64,000 bases of DNA. Source: Pedobacter panaciterrae. Its GTDB lineage: Bacteria > Bacteroidota > Bacteroidia > Sphingobacteriales > Sphingobacteriaceae. Numbering within the stretch: the stretch's first letter is position 1; the number at the start of each line of letters is the position of its first letter. Under the pieces are notes generated by a model. The model was given only the letters and a program-made list of their open reading frames with translations, was not told the DNA's origin and made no database searches. This document shows positions 9,961 through 19,900 of the stretch, one piece after another. Position numbers and translations under genes: made by a program. Location: NCBI RefSeq assembly GCF_013204795.1, contig NZ_JABMKW010000017.1, positions 558,001 to 622,000 of the forward strand, in the 5' to 3' direction.

Positions 9961-10008
9961 CCCTCAATAAGGGACTGCAAAGGTAAGACAATACATTTTA
10001 TAAATCAA
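9961..10008 (-). promoter_or_regulatory. Promoter and leader of the rpsL (str) operon
   Basis: On the minus strand TTG (10006-10008), a 20-bp spacer, then TACCTTTG (9978-9985) fit the Bacteroidota promoter consensus. Four bases downstream begins CCCTTATTGAGGG (9961-9973), a 4-bp hairpin expected at the transcript 5' end. Spacing and leader sequence mirror the rplC promoter at 4365-4411. Confidence 0.75.
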
Positions 10009-10201
10009 GGGGTTAACACAAAATTATTCAAACCATAAGATTCACAGAATAAATAATAAGGGTTCTATATGGCGTATTTGGGTTTGGGATGAAAGCAGAT
10101 TAAGAATTGGTATGGGATCCTTGTGGAAAACAGACGCTTTTTTCAAAAGCATCCTCGAACAAACCTCGAAGCAGCATCGAACCTGTCTTAAAGTAATCGC
10201 G
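10009..10201. other. Intergenic region with three phased TCGAA repeats
   Basis: No reading frame is supported here. The sequence holds a short GCTTTT/AAAAGC hairpin near 10136-10150 and three TCGAA motifs starting at 10155, 10166 and 10177, exactly 11 bp apart, so on one face of the helix. It lies between the str promoter and the end of the VF530 gene. Confidence 0.4.
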
Positions 10202-10423
10202 TTAATGAAAGGTGTTTAAGTATAATTTCTCTACTTTCTTCCTGGCCCAGTCAGTTTTACGTAAAAACTTAAGGCTCGAATTCATAGTAGGATTATTATT
10301 AAAACAAGCAATTTTAACAAGAAGACCCAATTCTTCCCAGCCATAGTGCCATACAAGTTGTTTTAGAATAAACTCGAGTGTTTTTCCGTGTAATGGATTA
10401 TTTTTCTGCTCTTCTATGGCCAT
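10202..10423 (-). CDS. VF530-type small DNA-binding protein (DUF2132)
   Basis: A 73-aa protein from the ATG at 10423 ([20 protein letters not shown]). NPLHG near the start, HYGWEELG and [17 protein letters not shown] are the hallmarks of the VF530/DUF2132 family, whose structure has been linked to DNA binding. The frame also extends to an ATG at 10459 (85 aa), but the added residues are not family-like and would leave only 12 bp to the divergent gene. Cellular role unknown. Confidence 0.85.
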   Translation of the reverse strand: MAIEEQKNNPLHGKTLEFILKQLVWHYGWEELGLLVKIACFNNNPTMNSSLKFLRKTDWARKKVEKLYLNTFH

Positions 10424-10471
10424 GCCACAAAAATAATAAGAATAACTAAATTTGGACATAAATAAAAATAT

Positions 10472-11113
10472 ATGAATTTCAAACTAGGAGACTTTGTTCG
10501 TTTTGTTGACGAGAATTTAGAAGGGTACATTACCAGAATTATCGACAAAGATACCATCGGTGTTACTGATGCCAATGATTTTGAAATACCGGTTTTGGCA
10601 TCTAAAGTAACATTAGTACATGGTGAAATTATAGAAAATGACATTGTTAGCAACCGCCCTGCCCCTGTTATACCTCAGGCAGAGTTTATAAAAGATGGTG
10701 TATTTCTTGCCATTGTAACAGATCAGCACAGTAATTCTGTAGCACACTTTCATATCGTGAATGAAACGTCTTTCCAATTACTTGTTAGTTTAACTACTGA
10801 AAAAGGTGGAAATTTTAAAGGTGAGTTCGCAAACATTTTGGCTCCTCATTCAGCTAAAAAAATCTATTCAGATCAACTTGGCGACATACAGATCTGGCCT
10901 AAGTTTAATATTGAAGTGTTGTTTCATACAACAGCTAATGTTGAACCTAAACCTCCTATCGTTATAAATAGAAGCATAAAAGGCAAGGATCTTTCTGTTG
11001 CTAAAGAAGATATTAGTTTGCTGAAGCAAAAAGGATGGTTAATTCGTCTCGATGAGCCTGAACCATTAATTGATGCTCAAAAGCTGAAAGAAAGCTTTTT
11101 CAAAAGCCACTAA
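10472..11113 (+). CDS. DUF2027 protein lacking the usual Smr domain
   Basis: A 213-aa protein matching the N-terminal and central parts of the Bacteroidota DUF2027/Smr family: a small beta-barrel-like start ([20 protein letters not shown]), a linker, then a beta-sandwich core with [20 protein letters not shown]. Family members I know of usually continue with an Smr (MutS2 C-terminal type) domain to about 330-360 aa. Here the frame ends right after LKESFFKSH, and only 90 bp separate it from the next gene, with no remnant. Possibly a naturally short variant or a loss of the nuclease-like domain. Confidence 0.75.
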   Translation: MNFKLGDFVRFVDENLEGYITRIIDKDTIGVTDANDFEIPVLASKVTLVHGEIIENDIVSNRPAPVIPQAEFIKDGVFLAIVTDQHSNSVAHFHIVNETSFQLLVSLTTEKGGNFKGEFANILAPHSAKKIYSDQLGDIQIWPKFNIEVLFHTTANVEPKPPIVINRSIKGKDLSVAKEDISLLKQKGWLIRLDEPEPLIDAQKLKESFFKSH

Positions 11114-11145
11114 ATAAAAGTAACTGCGTCATGCTGCAGCACAAA

Positions 11146-11181
11146 CCGTCATCTCCTTTGGTTAATCAAAGGAGATGACGG
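11146..11181. repeat. Perfect palindrome between convergent genes (REP-like)
   Basis: Arms 11146-11160 and 11167-11181 are a perfect 15-bp inverted repeat (CCGTCATCTCCTTTG) with a 6-nt loop. There is no T-tract on either side, so it is not a classical terminator, though it may stop or protect the ends of the two convergent transcripts. It shares the CGTCAT...ATGACG outer stem with the element at 45023-45055. Confidence 0.75.
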
Positions 11182-11203
11182 CCGCTTTAAAAACAACCCA
11201 TTA

Positions 11204-13168
11204 TTAGTTTTTCTTCCATTTATTATTATCGTTATTCACATCGGGTAATAGATTCTCCGGATCCAAAACAACCGACACTACCTCTTCAGTTGTAGGGTAA
11301 GGTACGGTCCATACATTATTCCGCATCCAAACATCAACCGGGATTTTTACATGGTCAGTTTTACCACTTTTGGTTTTAATCTCCAAAATAATCGGCATTG
11401 GCATTTTTTCCAGATTGGCAACAACTATGTTATACCCTCTGGCCTCATCCCTGTTAGATTCTGTTACGCTAACAATAGCCTGATCCATTTTCCAGTTTTC
11501 AAGAAACCATCCTCTCCAGAACCACGAAAGGTCTTCTCCTGCACCATTTTCGATAGAACGGAAAAAATCATCTGGCATTGGGTGCTTAAAAGCCCAATGA
11601 TCTATGTATTGTCTAAAAGCATAATCAAAACGATCCGCCCCTAGTATTACGTTTCTCAATATATTCAATCCCTGAGCGGGTTTATAGTATAAATTCCCTC
11701 CAATATTACGTTCTCTCATAGCATCGGGGCTCAGCATTATATATTCTACTTCCGGACTTTGCTGCTTGTCGGCAATCTTATGCATATCATCAGGAGTTTT
11801 TTTGTACTCGCCATTATTAAATGCAGCCGATGAAATTCCATTAATAAAAGTATTAAAGCCTTCGTCCATCCAGCCATATTTACGCTCATTACTGCCCACA
11901 ATCATAGGAAACCAGGTATGCCCAAATTCATGATCTATAACTCCCCAGGCACTCCCTTTTTTGGCTTTCCAGCCACAAAAAACAATTCCCGGATATTCCA
12001 TCCCCCCAACATTACTGGCAACATTTACAGCCATAGGGTACGGGTATTCAAACCATTTATCAGAATAATGCTCTATTGATGTTTTAACATATTCAACCGC
12101 TCTGCCATAACCATCGCTGCCGTTACTTTCAACAGGATGAGCAGAAACAGCCAGTGCTTTCTTGCCACTTGGCAAATTGATACGTGCAGCATCCAAAACA
12201 AATGCTTTTGACGATCCCCAGGCAACATCCCTGGCATTTTTAATTTTAAATTTCCAGGTGAGTTTATCTTTAGCAGGGCGGGATTTTGGATCCTTAACTT
12301 CAGATTCAGATCTTATAGATATTGTTTTATCGCTATCCTTTGCTTCATTCCATCGTTGTAATTGCACAGGCGTAAAAACCTCTTGTGGATTCAACAACTC
12401 ACCAGATCCCATAACAATATGATTTGCTGGCGCGGTTACAGCGAAATCAAAATCACCATACTCGCAATAGAACTCCCCTGCTCCCCAATAAGGTAAGGTA
12501 TTCCATCCTAGAACATCATCATACACACACATGCGAGGGAACCACTGCGCTATCGCGAATATTTCACCATTTTTAGTTGTTAAATGCCCCATACGATCAG
12601 ACCCATTAATGGGAATAACGAAAGAGAAATTCATTTTTATTGTTACTACATCTCCTGCAGCAGCCATTGGTTCGGCTAGTCGTATTTGCATACGGGTATC
12701 TTCTATCAAAGAGGTAAACTTAACTTCTTTCTGTTTTTGCAATACAGTTAAGCCTTCTATTTTATATCCGCCGTTTAGCTTTTCACCTCTGGCCCCATAC
12801 CTACTTCCTGCAGCGATAAGTGCATTTCCTCTAGAATCCGGTGCAAATAGATTTTGGTCAAGCTGTAGCCATAAATAAGGTAATTTATCTGGGCTATTAT
12901 TTTTATACATAATAGTAACGGTACCAGTTATTTTATTATTTCCTTCATCCAAATCTGCACTAATAGAATAATCGGCATGATTCTGCCAGTATTTTGGCCC
13001 CGGATAACCACTTGCTGATCTGTATTCATTTCCATTTTTAGTATAAAAAAGTGGACTAAATGCAGCATGTGCATCGTAATTACCAGCATTTGGATCTGTT
13101 TGCTGCGCTACTGTAGTCAAAGCAAATGCGCACAACAATACCACTAGTATGGTTGACTTGTAAGACAT
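11204..13168 (-). CDS. M1-family zinc metallopeptidase, exported
   Basis: A 654-aa aminopeptidase-like protein with a signal peptide (cleaved after about residue 21, ...ALTTVAQ). The zinc site is HEFGH at residues 413-417 with the third ligand Glu436 exactly 18 residues later (GWMDEGF), and the M1 exopeptidase-type motif is represented by GGMEYPGI. N-terminal beta domain (about 45-270) and C-terminal region complete the fold. Probably digests peptides in the periplasm or outside the cell. Transcribed just downstream of the CarboxypepD-type gene (gap 75 bp). Confidence 0.93.
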   Translation of the reverse strand: MSYKSTILVVLLCAFALTTVAQQTDPNAGNYDAHAAFSPLFYTKNGNEYRSASGYPGPKYWQNHADYSISADLDEGNNKITGTVTIMYKNNSPDKLPYLWLQLDQNLFAPDSRGNALIAAGSRYGARGEKLNGGYKIEGLTVLQKQKEVKFTSLIEDTRMQIRLAEPMAAAGDVVTIKMNFSFVIPINGSDRMGHLTTKNGEIFAIAQWFPRMCVYDDVLGWNTLPYWGAGEFYCEYGDFDFAVTAPANHIVMGSGELLNPQEVFTPVQLQRWNEAKDSDKTISIRSESEVKDPKSRPAKDKLTWKFKIKNARDVAWGSSKAFVLDAARINLPSGKKALAVSAHPVESNGSDGYGRAVEYVKTSIEHYSDKWFEYPYPMAVNVASNVGGMEYPGIVFCGWKAKKGSAWGVIDHEFGHTWFPMIVGSNERKYGWMDEGFNTFINGISSAAFNNGEYKKTPDDMHKIADKQQSPEVEYIMLSPDAMRERNIGGNLYYKPAQGLNILRNVILGADRFDYAFRQYIDHWAFKHPMPDDFFRSIENGAGEDLSWFWRGWFLENWKMDQAIVSVTESNRDEARGYNIVVANLEKMPMPIILEIKTKSGKTDHVKIPVDVWMRNNVWTVPYPTTEEVVSVVLDPENLLPDVNNDNNKWKKN

Positions 13169-13243
13169 ATAAAAGTTTAAGTTTATAGATTTGGAAATAA
13201 AGGTATAAAATCCAACTTATCCCCAGGTAATGTAACGACTTTA

Positions 13244-13981
13244 TTAATTTTTCTTTAACCTTGGTACCTGAGGTGGTTTTCTTTGAGATGGAGGCAATTT
13301 TAGCCACTTATGGTAGGCCTGAACAGTATAATATTTATAGTCGAATGGCCTGTTGCTTTGCACTGTTGCAACAGGTGGCCTGTACATGGTCATAAAATCT
13401 TTTAACTCCTGACCCTTTAACTTTACCAGATCTGAAACATAGGCTTCAGTAAAAACACTATTTATCTCATTTTCGTATTGATCCTTCTCTTCCAGATCCT
13501 TTACTTTGGCCTGCTGCTCTTTATACTTGCCATATCCCAAATTTAGCTTAAGGCCACCAGCTCTTGAAACATTAGGTTTACCTTTATAATCATCCGCCTC
13601 AACCCTTTTAAATTCTTTAGCCTCAGGATCCGGAGCTAAAATTGTAGGATTTATTTTTGCACTTAAGATCTTTACCTCCTTTAAACTGGTTGAACTGCCA
13701 GGAAGGAATACTGTTTTTGGAGAAAGGTTGGTAAGATAAAGTGTGTCTTTATGGTAACCATTTAAAGAAAACTCCAATACATCCCCAATCTTAGCTGCAA
13801 GCGAAAAATTACCCGAAGCTTTCGTTTTTGTGCTTTGGTTATTATTAAAATTCTTAACATTTACCTCCTGAAGCGGCAAAGTCTTTATCTCAAAATCATA
13901 AACAGTTCCCGAAACAACATCTTGCGCCCAAAGTGATAGAGGAGCCATTAAAATCAATGCAAACAAAAGTTTCTTAAGCAT
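13244..13981 (-). CDS. Exported protein with carboxypeptidase-like regulatory domain
   Basis: A 245-aa protein with a signal peptide (MLKKLLFALILMAPLSLWAQ). Residues about 22-95 form a CarboxypepD_reg-like beta-sandwich (VSGTVYDFEIKTLPLQEVNV, then a TKTKASGNFSLAAKIGD segment). The rest is charged and without a recognised domain. The frame extends two codons to a TTG at 13987; the ATG at 13981 gives a clean signal peptide. Such proteins are common in Bacteroidota envelopes; function unknown. Confidence 0.8.
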   Translation of the reverse strand: MLKKLLFALILMAPLSLWAQDVVSGTVYDFEIKTLPLQEVNVKNFNNNQSTKTKASGNFSLAAKIGDVLEFSLNGYHKDTLYLTNLSPKTVFLPGSSTSLKEVKILSAKINPTILAPDPEAKEFKRVEADDYKGKPNVSRAGGLKLNLGYGKYKEQQAKVKDLEEKDQYENEINSVFTEAYVSDLVKLKGQELKDFMTMYRPPVATVQSNRPFDYKYYTVQAYHKWLKLPPSQRKPPQVPRLKKN

Positions 13982-14073
13982 ATTCAAATATAACGCTGTT
14001 TAAGTGTCACGTTAACTATTTAACAAACATTAACAGCAAAATGTTCCTTTATTAAGATGATTTTTTCGAAATA

Positions 14074-14421
14074 CTATTTTAAAGCGTTTTGGTAATTTTC
14101 TTCACTAAAGCTAATTAAAATGGGCTTTCCATCAACTTCTATTATTGGACGTTTAATGGCACTAGTATAAATCATTAAAACTTTAATAGCACTTTCTTTA
14201 CTGTTTACCTCTTGTTGTTCCTCGGTACTTAGTTTTTTCCAGGTAGTACCTTTTTTGTTAAGTACATTTTCCCAACCAAATGTATCACACCAGGTATTTA
14301 GTTTTTCGGCACTGATTCCCTTTTTTTTAAAGTCATGAAATTCAGGTTTAAATCCATTTTCAGTTAACCAGGTCATGGCTTTTTTAACAGTATTGCAATT
14401 TGGTATTCCGTATACGATCAT
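14074..14421 (-). CDS. ArsC/Spx-family protein (YffB-like)
   Basis: A 115-aa thioredoxin-fold protein. It starts MIVYGIPNCNTVKKAMTWL, with a single Cys at position 9 in place of a CxxC, and has SAIKVLMIYTSAIKRPIIEV towards the C-terminus, the ArsC-family cis-Pro region. This matches the YffB/Spx-like branch more than true arsenate reductase. No ars genes are nearby, so arsenate reduction is not supported. Stand-alone gene. Confidence 0.85.
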   Translation of the reverse strand: MIVYGIPNCNTVKKAMTWLTENGFKPEFHDFKKKGISAEKLNTWCDTFGWENVLNKKGTTWKKLSTEEQQEVNSKESAIKVLMIYTSAIKRPIIEVDGKPILISFSEENYQNALK

Positions 14422-14568
14422 AATGGCAAACTTAAAAAAAAGATTTCAAATCATAATTCGTCACATTTTTTAAAGGTTTCATCACATTTTAAATTTTGTA
14501 ACCCATAGTCGTTGTACTATTGCATCAACAAAGTGTATTGAAAATTTAAAAGTATTAATCAACAACAA

Positions 14569-16071
14569 ATGAAATTATCAGAACTAACGAAGGTTGAATT
14601 TTGGATAGCTACCAGCCTTTATGGGTTTGCCATCCTTTTACTGGTTTCAAATTCGGGAGACAGCACTCCAAGTCACCTGGAGTATTTAGCCAAAGGTGCC
14701 AATATGCAGTATTCATATGTTTCGAATTATCTTATTCCGGAACTGTTCCGTTTTTCAATACTATATTTTAGTTTTCTCTTATTGAATTTCTGCATTATAC
14801 CTGCTCTTTTTAAACCAAATAACAGAGCCTTGTCGCTGGTTATTTTAGCAGGCCTGTTTCTGGGGATCGGATTAATCACCAGCATCACCTATACCTATAG
14901 CAAGGTATATATGTTCCCCGATTTCAATAGCACTCAGGATGCCTACAACCACTTCTTTTTTAAAGGATTTACGTACTCTGCATGGTTGATATTAGTCATT
15001 ACCATCTATGTAGCTCTTAAAAAACTGATTATTAGTATTAAGGAAAATGAAAATACAGGTAATGATCCGTATAACCGTACTAAGTTAGAGGCAGTTTTCG
15101 GAGCAGCATTTTGGTTTGTGGGCCTGTTGTTACTAATAGCTACATCATCGCCGTTTGAGGTTATAGTATGCTGGACACTTGTGATTTGTTCAACAATAGC
15201 TCTTGTTATCTTTTCATTATACTATCTTATCCCCCAGGTCAAAGAATCTGGAAAGCGCTTTTGGAACTACTTCTGGAAGATATTTTTCATTACCATCGCA
15301 TCTTGTCTTCCACTAGCGCTTATTGCACTAATGTTTAGCAACCATGCCGAAATGGCTGGTGTTGTAATAGCCTTCCATATCCCTACCCAACTCATTATAA
15401 GCGCACCACTATCTTGGTATATTTATAAAAAAAGGAATGATTCTAACATAGAGCTTAACAGCTTAAAAACTGAACTTGGAAAGTCTGATGCGAGCTTAAG
15501 TTTCCTGCGATCGCAAATTAATCCACACTTTTTATTTAATGCACTAAACACGTTGTACGGAACTGCTTTGCAAGAAAAAGCAGAACGTACCGGCGAGGGT
15601 ATTCAGAAATTAGGCGATATGATGCGGTTTATGCTTCAAGAGAACCTACAGGACAAAATTTCCCTGACCAGAGATGTGGATTACCTTAATAACTACATTG
15701 CTTTGCAGAAGTTAAGAACTTCCCGTTCAGCTTCGATTTCAATAGAAACTCAAATTGAAGAGCAACTAAACAGTCAGCAGATTGCTCCCATGTTACTCAT
15801 CCCTTTTGTAGAAAATGCCTTTAAACATGGGGTTAGTTTACAGCATCCATCGCATATAAAAATCACATTGCAGACCAAAGAGAACACCCTGTATTTTGAT
15901 GTAAATAACAGCATCCACATTAAACCGGATAATGACCCCGAGAAACTTAAAAGTGGTATCGGCTTACAAAATGTAAAACAAAGACTTGCACTGCTGTATC
16001 CTCGGAAGCATGAATTGATCATTAGGGAAAGTGCCAATGAGTTTTTTATTCATTTAACATTACAATTATAA
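14569..16071 (+). CDS. LytS-type sensor histidine kinase
   Basis: A 500-aa membrane kinase. Several hydrophobic helices lie between residues about 12 and 290. The kinase core is of the His_kinase (PF06580) type: phospho-acceptor His320 in RSQINPHFLFNALNTLYG, then the ATP-binding region with PFVENAFKHG and SGIGLQNVKQRL. The gene is followed 86 bp later by a LytTR response regulator, the normal partner. The signal sensed cannot be told from the sequence. Confidence 0.93.
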   Translation: MKLSELTKVEFWIATSLYGFAILLLVSNSGDSTPSHLEYLAKGANMQYSYVSNYLIPELFRFSILYFSFLLLNFCIIPALFKPNNRALSLVILAGLFLGIGLITSITYTYSKVYMFPDFNSTQDAYNHFFFKGFTYSAWLILVITIYVALKKLIISIKENENTGNDPYNRTKLEAVFGAAFWFVGLLLLIATSSPFEVIVCWTLVICSTIALVIFSLYYLIPQVKESGKRFWNYFWKIFFITIASCLPLALIALMFSNHAEMAGVVIAFHIPTQLIISAPLSWYIYKKRNDSNIELNSLKTELGKSDASLSFLRSQINPHFLFNALNTLYGTALQEKAERTGEGIQKLGDMMRFMLQENLQDKISLTRDVDYLNNYIALQKLRTSRSASISIETQIEEQLNSQQIAPMLLIPFVENAFKHGVSLQHPSHIKITLQTKENTLYFDVNNSIHIKPDNDPEKLKSGIGLQNVKQRLALLYPRKHELIIRESANEFFIHLTLQL

Positions 16072-16156
16072 TAATTACACCAAGGCAAACTTATTAAAGA
16101 TGTGTTATATTGTGCCAACAAAAGCTCTACTATTAGATAACAAATGATATTAAAAA

Positions 16157-16843
16157 ATGCTGGCAATAGCAATTGATGACGAACCGATAGCACTGGATAT
16201 AATAGAATCGCATGCGTCTAAAGTTCCGTTTATTGAACTCAAAGCTACATTTGTAAATGCTTTTGAGGCTATCTCCTATCTGCAAAACAATAAAATCGAT
16301 TTAATTTTTCTAGATATAAAGATGCCCGATATTAGTGGCATTGATTTTTTGAATAGCCTAACGAACCCTCCAATGGTTATTTTTACAACCGCATATTCTG
16401 AACATGCGGTTAAGGGTTTTGAACTAGACGCTGTAGATTATTTATTAAAGCCATTTTCACTTGCCCGCTTTTTAAAAGGATGCAACAAAGCTCAAGAATT
16501 CTATAACCTTAGAAATAAGACAGAAAATGAAGAGCAACCTGCTGCCATTTTTATTAAAGACGGCTATGAGCAAATAAAGGTACAAATTGAAGACATATTA
16601 TATATAGAGGCTTCGGGTAACTATACCCTTATTCACCTTGCAAACAAGCCACTTCTTAGTACTCGGATCCCTATAGGTGAAATGCTCCTGTTGCTTCCTG
16701 CAAAATCATTTATTAGAACACACCGCGCTTTTATAGTTTCAAAGGACAAGATTAGTAAGTATGATCGCACTCAAATCTGGATTGGCGAGCAAATTATCCC
16801 AATTGGGGTAACTTATAATCAATGTTTAAGGGAATTACATTAA
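16157..16843 (+). CDS. LytTR-family response regulator
   Basis: A 228-aa regulator with an N-terminal receiver (acidic pair DDE at 7-9, phospho-acceptor Asp53 in FLDIKMPDISG, Lys in YLLKPFS) and a C-terminal LytTR DNA-binding domain (about 125-226) containing YIEASGNYTLIHL and SFIRTHRAFIVSKDKI. It pairs with the kinase upstream. Its operators, usually direct repeats, were not identified. Confidence 0.95.
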   Translation: MLAIAIDDEPIALDIIESHASKVPFIELKATFVNAFEAISYLQNNKIDLIFLDIKMPDISGIDFLNSLTNPPMVIFTTAYSEHAVKGFELDAVDYLLKPFSLARFLKGCNKAQEFYNLRNKTENEEQPAAIFIKDGYEQIKVQIEDILYIEASGNYTLIHLANKPLLSTRIPIGEMLLLLPAKSFIRTHRAFIVSKDKISKYDRTQIWIGEQIIPIGVTYNQCLRELH

Positions 16844-16933
16844 ATTTATCTTACAATAGTTAGTCAACTTGTCTTAACAAGTACTATCATTGTATTTATT
16901 TTTTAAGAGCTTCAATATTTATTAACTTAATAT

Positions 16934-19900
16934 ATGTTTAAATTATCTTTTAAACAACAAGTGTTAACAGGATTTGCTGTATCCTTGTTATTTGTTTTGG
17001 TATCAGCAATCACATCCTATCTAAGTATTGATAAGCTAAATCAAGATACAAAATGGCAGGGCCATACTTACGATGTGATCAATCTGATAAAAGACGTCGA
17101 GTTTCAGGTTTTAAACTCAGAAACCAGCATCAGGGGGTTTGTTTTGTCTGGCGACAAACAATACCTTAAGCCTTACAATGCCAATGCATCAAAGATTCTA
17201 CCTACAATAGCCGAATTAAAGAGGTTAACAAATGACAACGCTGAGCAACAGATCAGAATTGATTCTCTAAACCAATATGCGCACGCTAAAACTGAAGAGA
17301 TGAAAGGGGTGCTTAGCGCTTATGAATCAAATGGGAAAGAAGCTGCCGTATCCCGTGTAATGGCAGGGCTAGGCCAGCTTTATAAAACTCAAATCTTAAA
17401 AACAGGCAACAAAATAATTGAAACCGAGCTTAACCTCCTTGCCAAAAGAAAAGCCGCCATTGTAAATAGCAGCAAGCAAAGCGAAGGAGTGGTTATGATA
17501 AGTGCGGTAGTCATTTTTTGTTTAATCTTGTTTCTATTCTCCTATATCAGAAGAACTTTTGACCAGCAAAAACTAACAGAAAATCACATCAGAGACTCTA
17601 ATATAGAACTGGAACGGATTTCGGCTGAAAACGAACAAAAAAACTGGTTGCTATCTGGCGCAACAGCTGTAAATGAGGCTATGCGTGGAGAGCAGGGGGC
17701 TGATGAGCTATGCACAAAAATAATAACCTCAATATGTAATTATATACATGCACCTGTTGGTTCAGTATTTCTGGTTAATCGTTCAAAAAAAACCATCAAA
17801 TTTATTGGTGGTTATGCATTTGAAAATACAAAAGGAACCATAAAGGAATATCAATTTGGTGAAGGATTGGTTGGACAGGCAGCTCTTGAGCAGCAATCCA
17901 AACTGCTTAACAAAGTTCCTTCAGATTATATAAAGATTCAATCGGGATTAGGCAGCACCCCTCCAAGCCATATCTTTCTGCTTCCAATACTCTTCGAAAA
18001 CGAAACGCTGGCGGTAATAGAGTTAGGTTTAAATAAAGAACCAGATTCATCTACGCTAGTGTTTTTAAACACAATTGCCGAAAGCATTGGTGTAGGAATA
18101 AACAGTGCAGTAGCACGTGTTAAATTAAGGGCCTTGTTTGAACAAACTCAACAGCAGGCCGAAGAGTTGGAAAGTCAGCAGGAAGAGCTTCGCACAACAA
18201 ATGAAGAACTGGTGTATAAATCAGAACAGCTACAGGCATCAGAAGAAGAACTTAGGGTACAACAAGAGGAACTGCGCCAAACCAATGCCGAACTGGAAGA
18301 AAAAGCTCAATTGCTTGAAGAACGTAATATTCTGGTAAACCAGGCCCGGGAAGCAATGAGCTTAAAGGCTGAAGAGCTGGAAGTTTCAAGCAAATACAAA
18401 TCTGAGTTTTTGGCCAATATGAGTCACGAGTTAAGAACTCCTTTGAATAGCATATTGATTCTGGCAAGAATATTAAAAGAGAACAGACCTGAAAATTTAA
18501 ACGAAGATCAGATTAAATATGCAGGGGTTATACATAATGCGGGCTCCGACCTGTTAACGCTTATTAACGATATTCTTGATCTTTCGAAAATTGAATCAGG
18601 CAAAATAGATCTGACAATAGAACACGTCTCGCCTAATGCCATTCAACAAGATATGGATGCATTGTTTAGCGAATTGGCCAGAAGTAAGAAAATCACTTTT
18701 AAAACCACTCTTGAACAAAACTTACCCGAATCTATATTTACTGATCAGGCAAGGCTGGAACAAATTGTAAAGAACCTCCTTTCAAATGCCTTTAAATTTA
18801 CTCCAGAGCATGGAGAGATATCTTTAAATCTAAGCAGTGCGGCAAAAGGGACGAAGTTCTACTCTGAGCAGTTGAGAAACTTAAATAAAAATATAATAGC
18901 TATAACGGTAAAGGATTCTGGAATTGGAATACCGGAAGATAAGCAGAAGCTAATATTTGAGGCATTCCAACAGGCCGATGGATCGACAAGCAGAAAATAT
19001 GGTGGCACGGGCTTGGGCTTATCTATTAGCAAGGAACTTGCATATATACTGGGCGGCGAAATTCAGGTAATAAGTAATCCTGGTTTAGGAAGCACCTTCA
19101 CACTTTTTATCCCTGAGGAAAATACCTCAAATAATCCGAAAGAGATAATTAACCAAATAAATGAAGAGGCTAAAATTATTCCTTTAATTCCTGAGCCTGT
19201 ACTACTTCCAGTCAAGAACGGCACAGTTCAAACATTACTAATAGTGGAAGATGACGTTGTCTTTGCAGACGTACTGAATGATTACGCTATAGAAAAGGGT
19301 TTTAAACCTCTTCTTGCTCATAGTGGAGATGTTGGATTGGAAATGGCTATATCTGAACTTCCAGATGCTATTGTTTTGGATATTATGCTGCCCGTTATGG
19401 ACGGATGGACAATACTTAAAAAGCTAAAAGAAAACCCCAAAACAAAACATATCCCTGTACACATGATGTCGGCAGGTAATGAAAAGGAAAGTAAGGCAAA
19501 AAAAGAAGGCGCAATAGGCTTCCTCAAAAAACCTATTGAAAAGGATAGACTTGACGAGGCGTTTGAACTATTGAGTTCAGCGTACATAAAATATAATTTT
19601 AATACAGTCTTAGTAATTGAAGACCAGGAGCTTCATAGTAAAGTTTTAACCCAGCAGCTTACCGATAAAGGTGTTGATGTAAAACAAGCCTTTACAGGTA
19701 AAGAGGCATTAGCCCTGCTGGAAGAACATACATTTGATTGTATTATCCTCGACCTAAAGCTTCCAGATATTTCCGGATTCGATCTGCTGGATACGATTAA
19801 ATCGCAACCGGCCCTTGCCCACGTGCCTGTAATCATAAATACAGCGATGGAATTAAGCGATGAAAAAATGGCTCATATCATGAGATATACAGAAGCCATG

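Noticed and set aside
14074..14421. Arsenate reductase gene arsC
   Set aside because: Only the single N-terminal Cys and overall fold match; sequence is closer to the YffB/Spx-like branch and no ars genes are nearby.
16867..16882. ACTTGT/ACAAGT hairpin before the large hybrid kinase
   Set aside because: Only 6-bp arms and AT-rich; too weak to call a terminator or operator.
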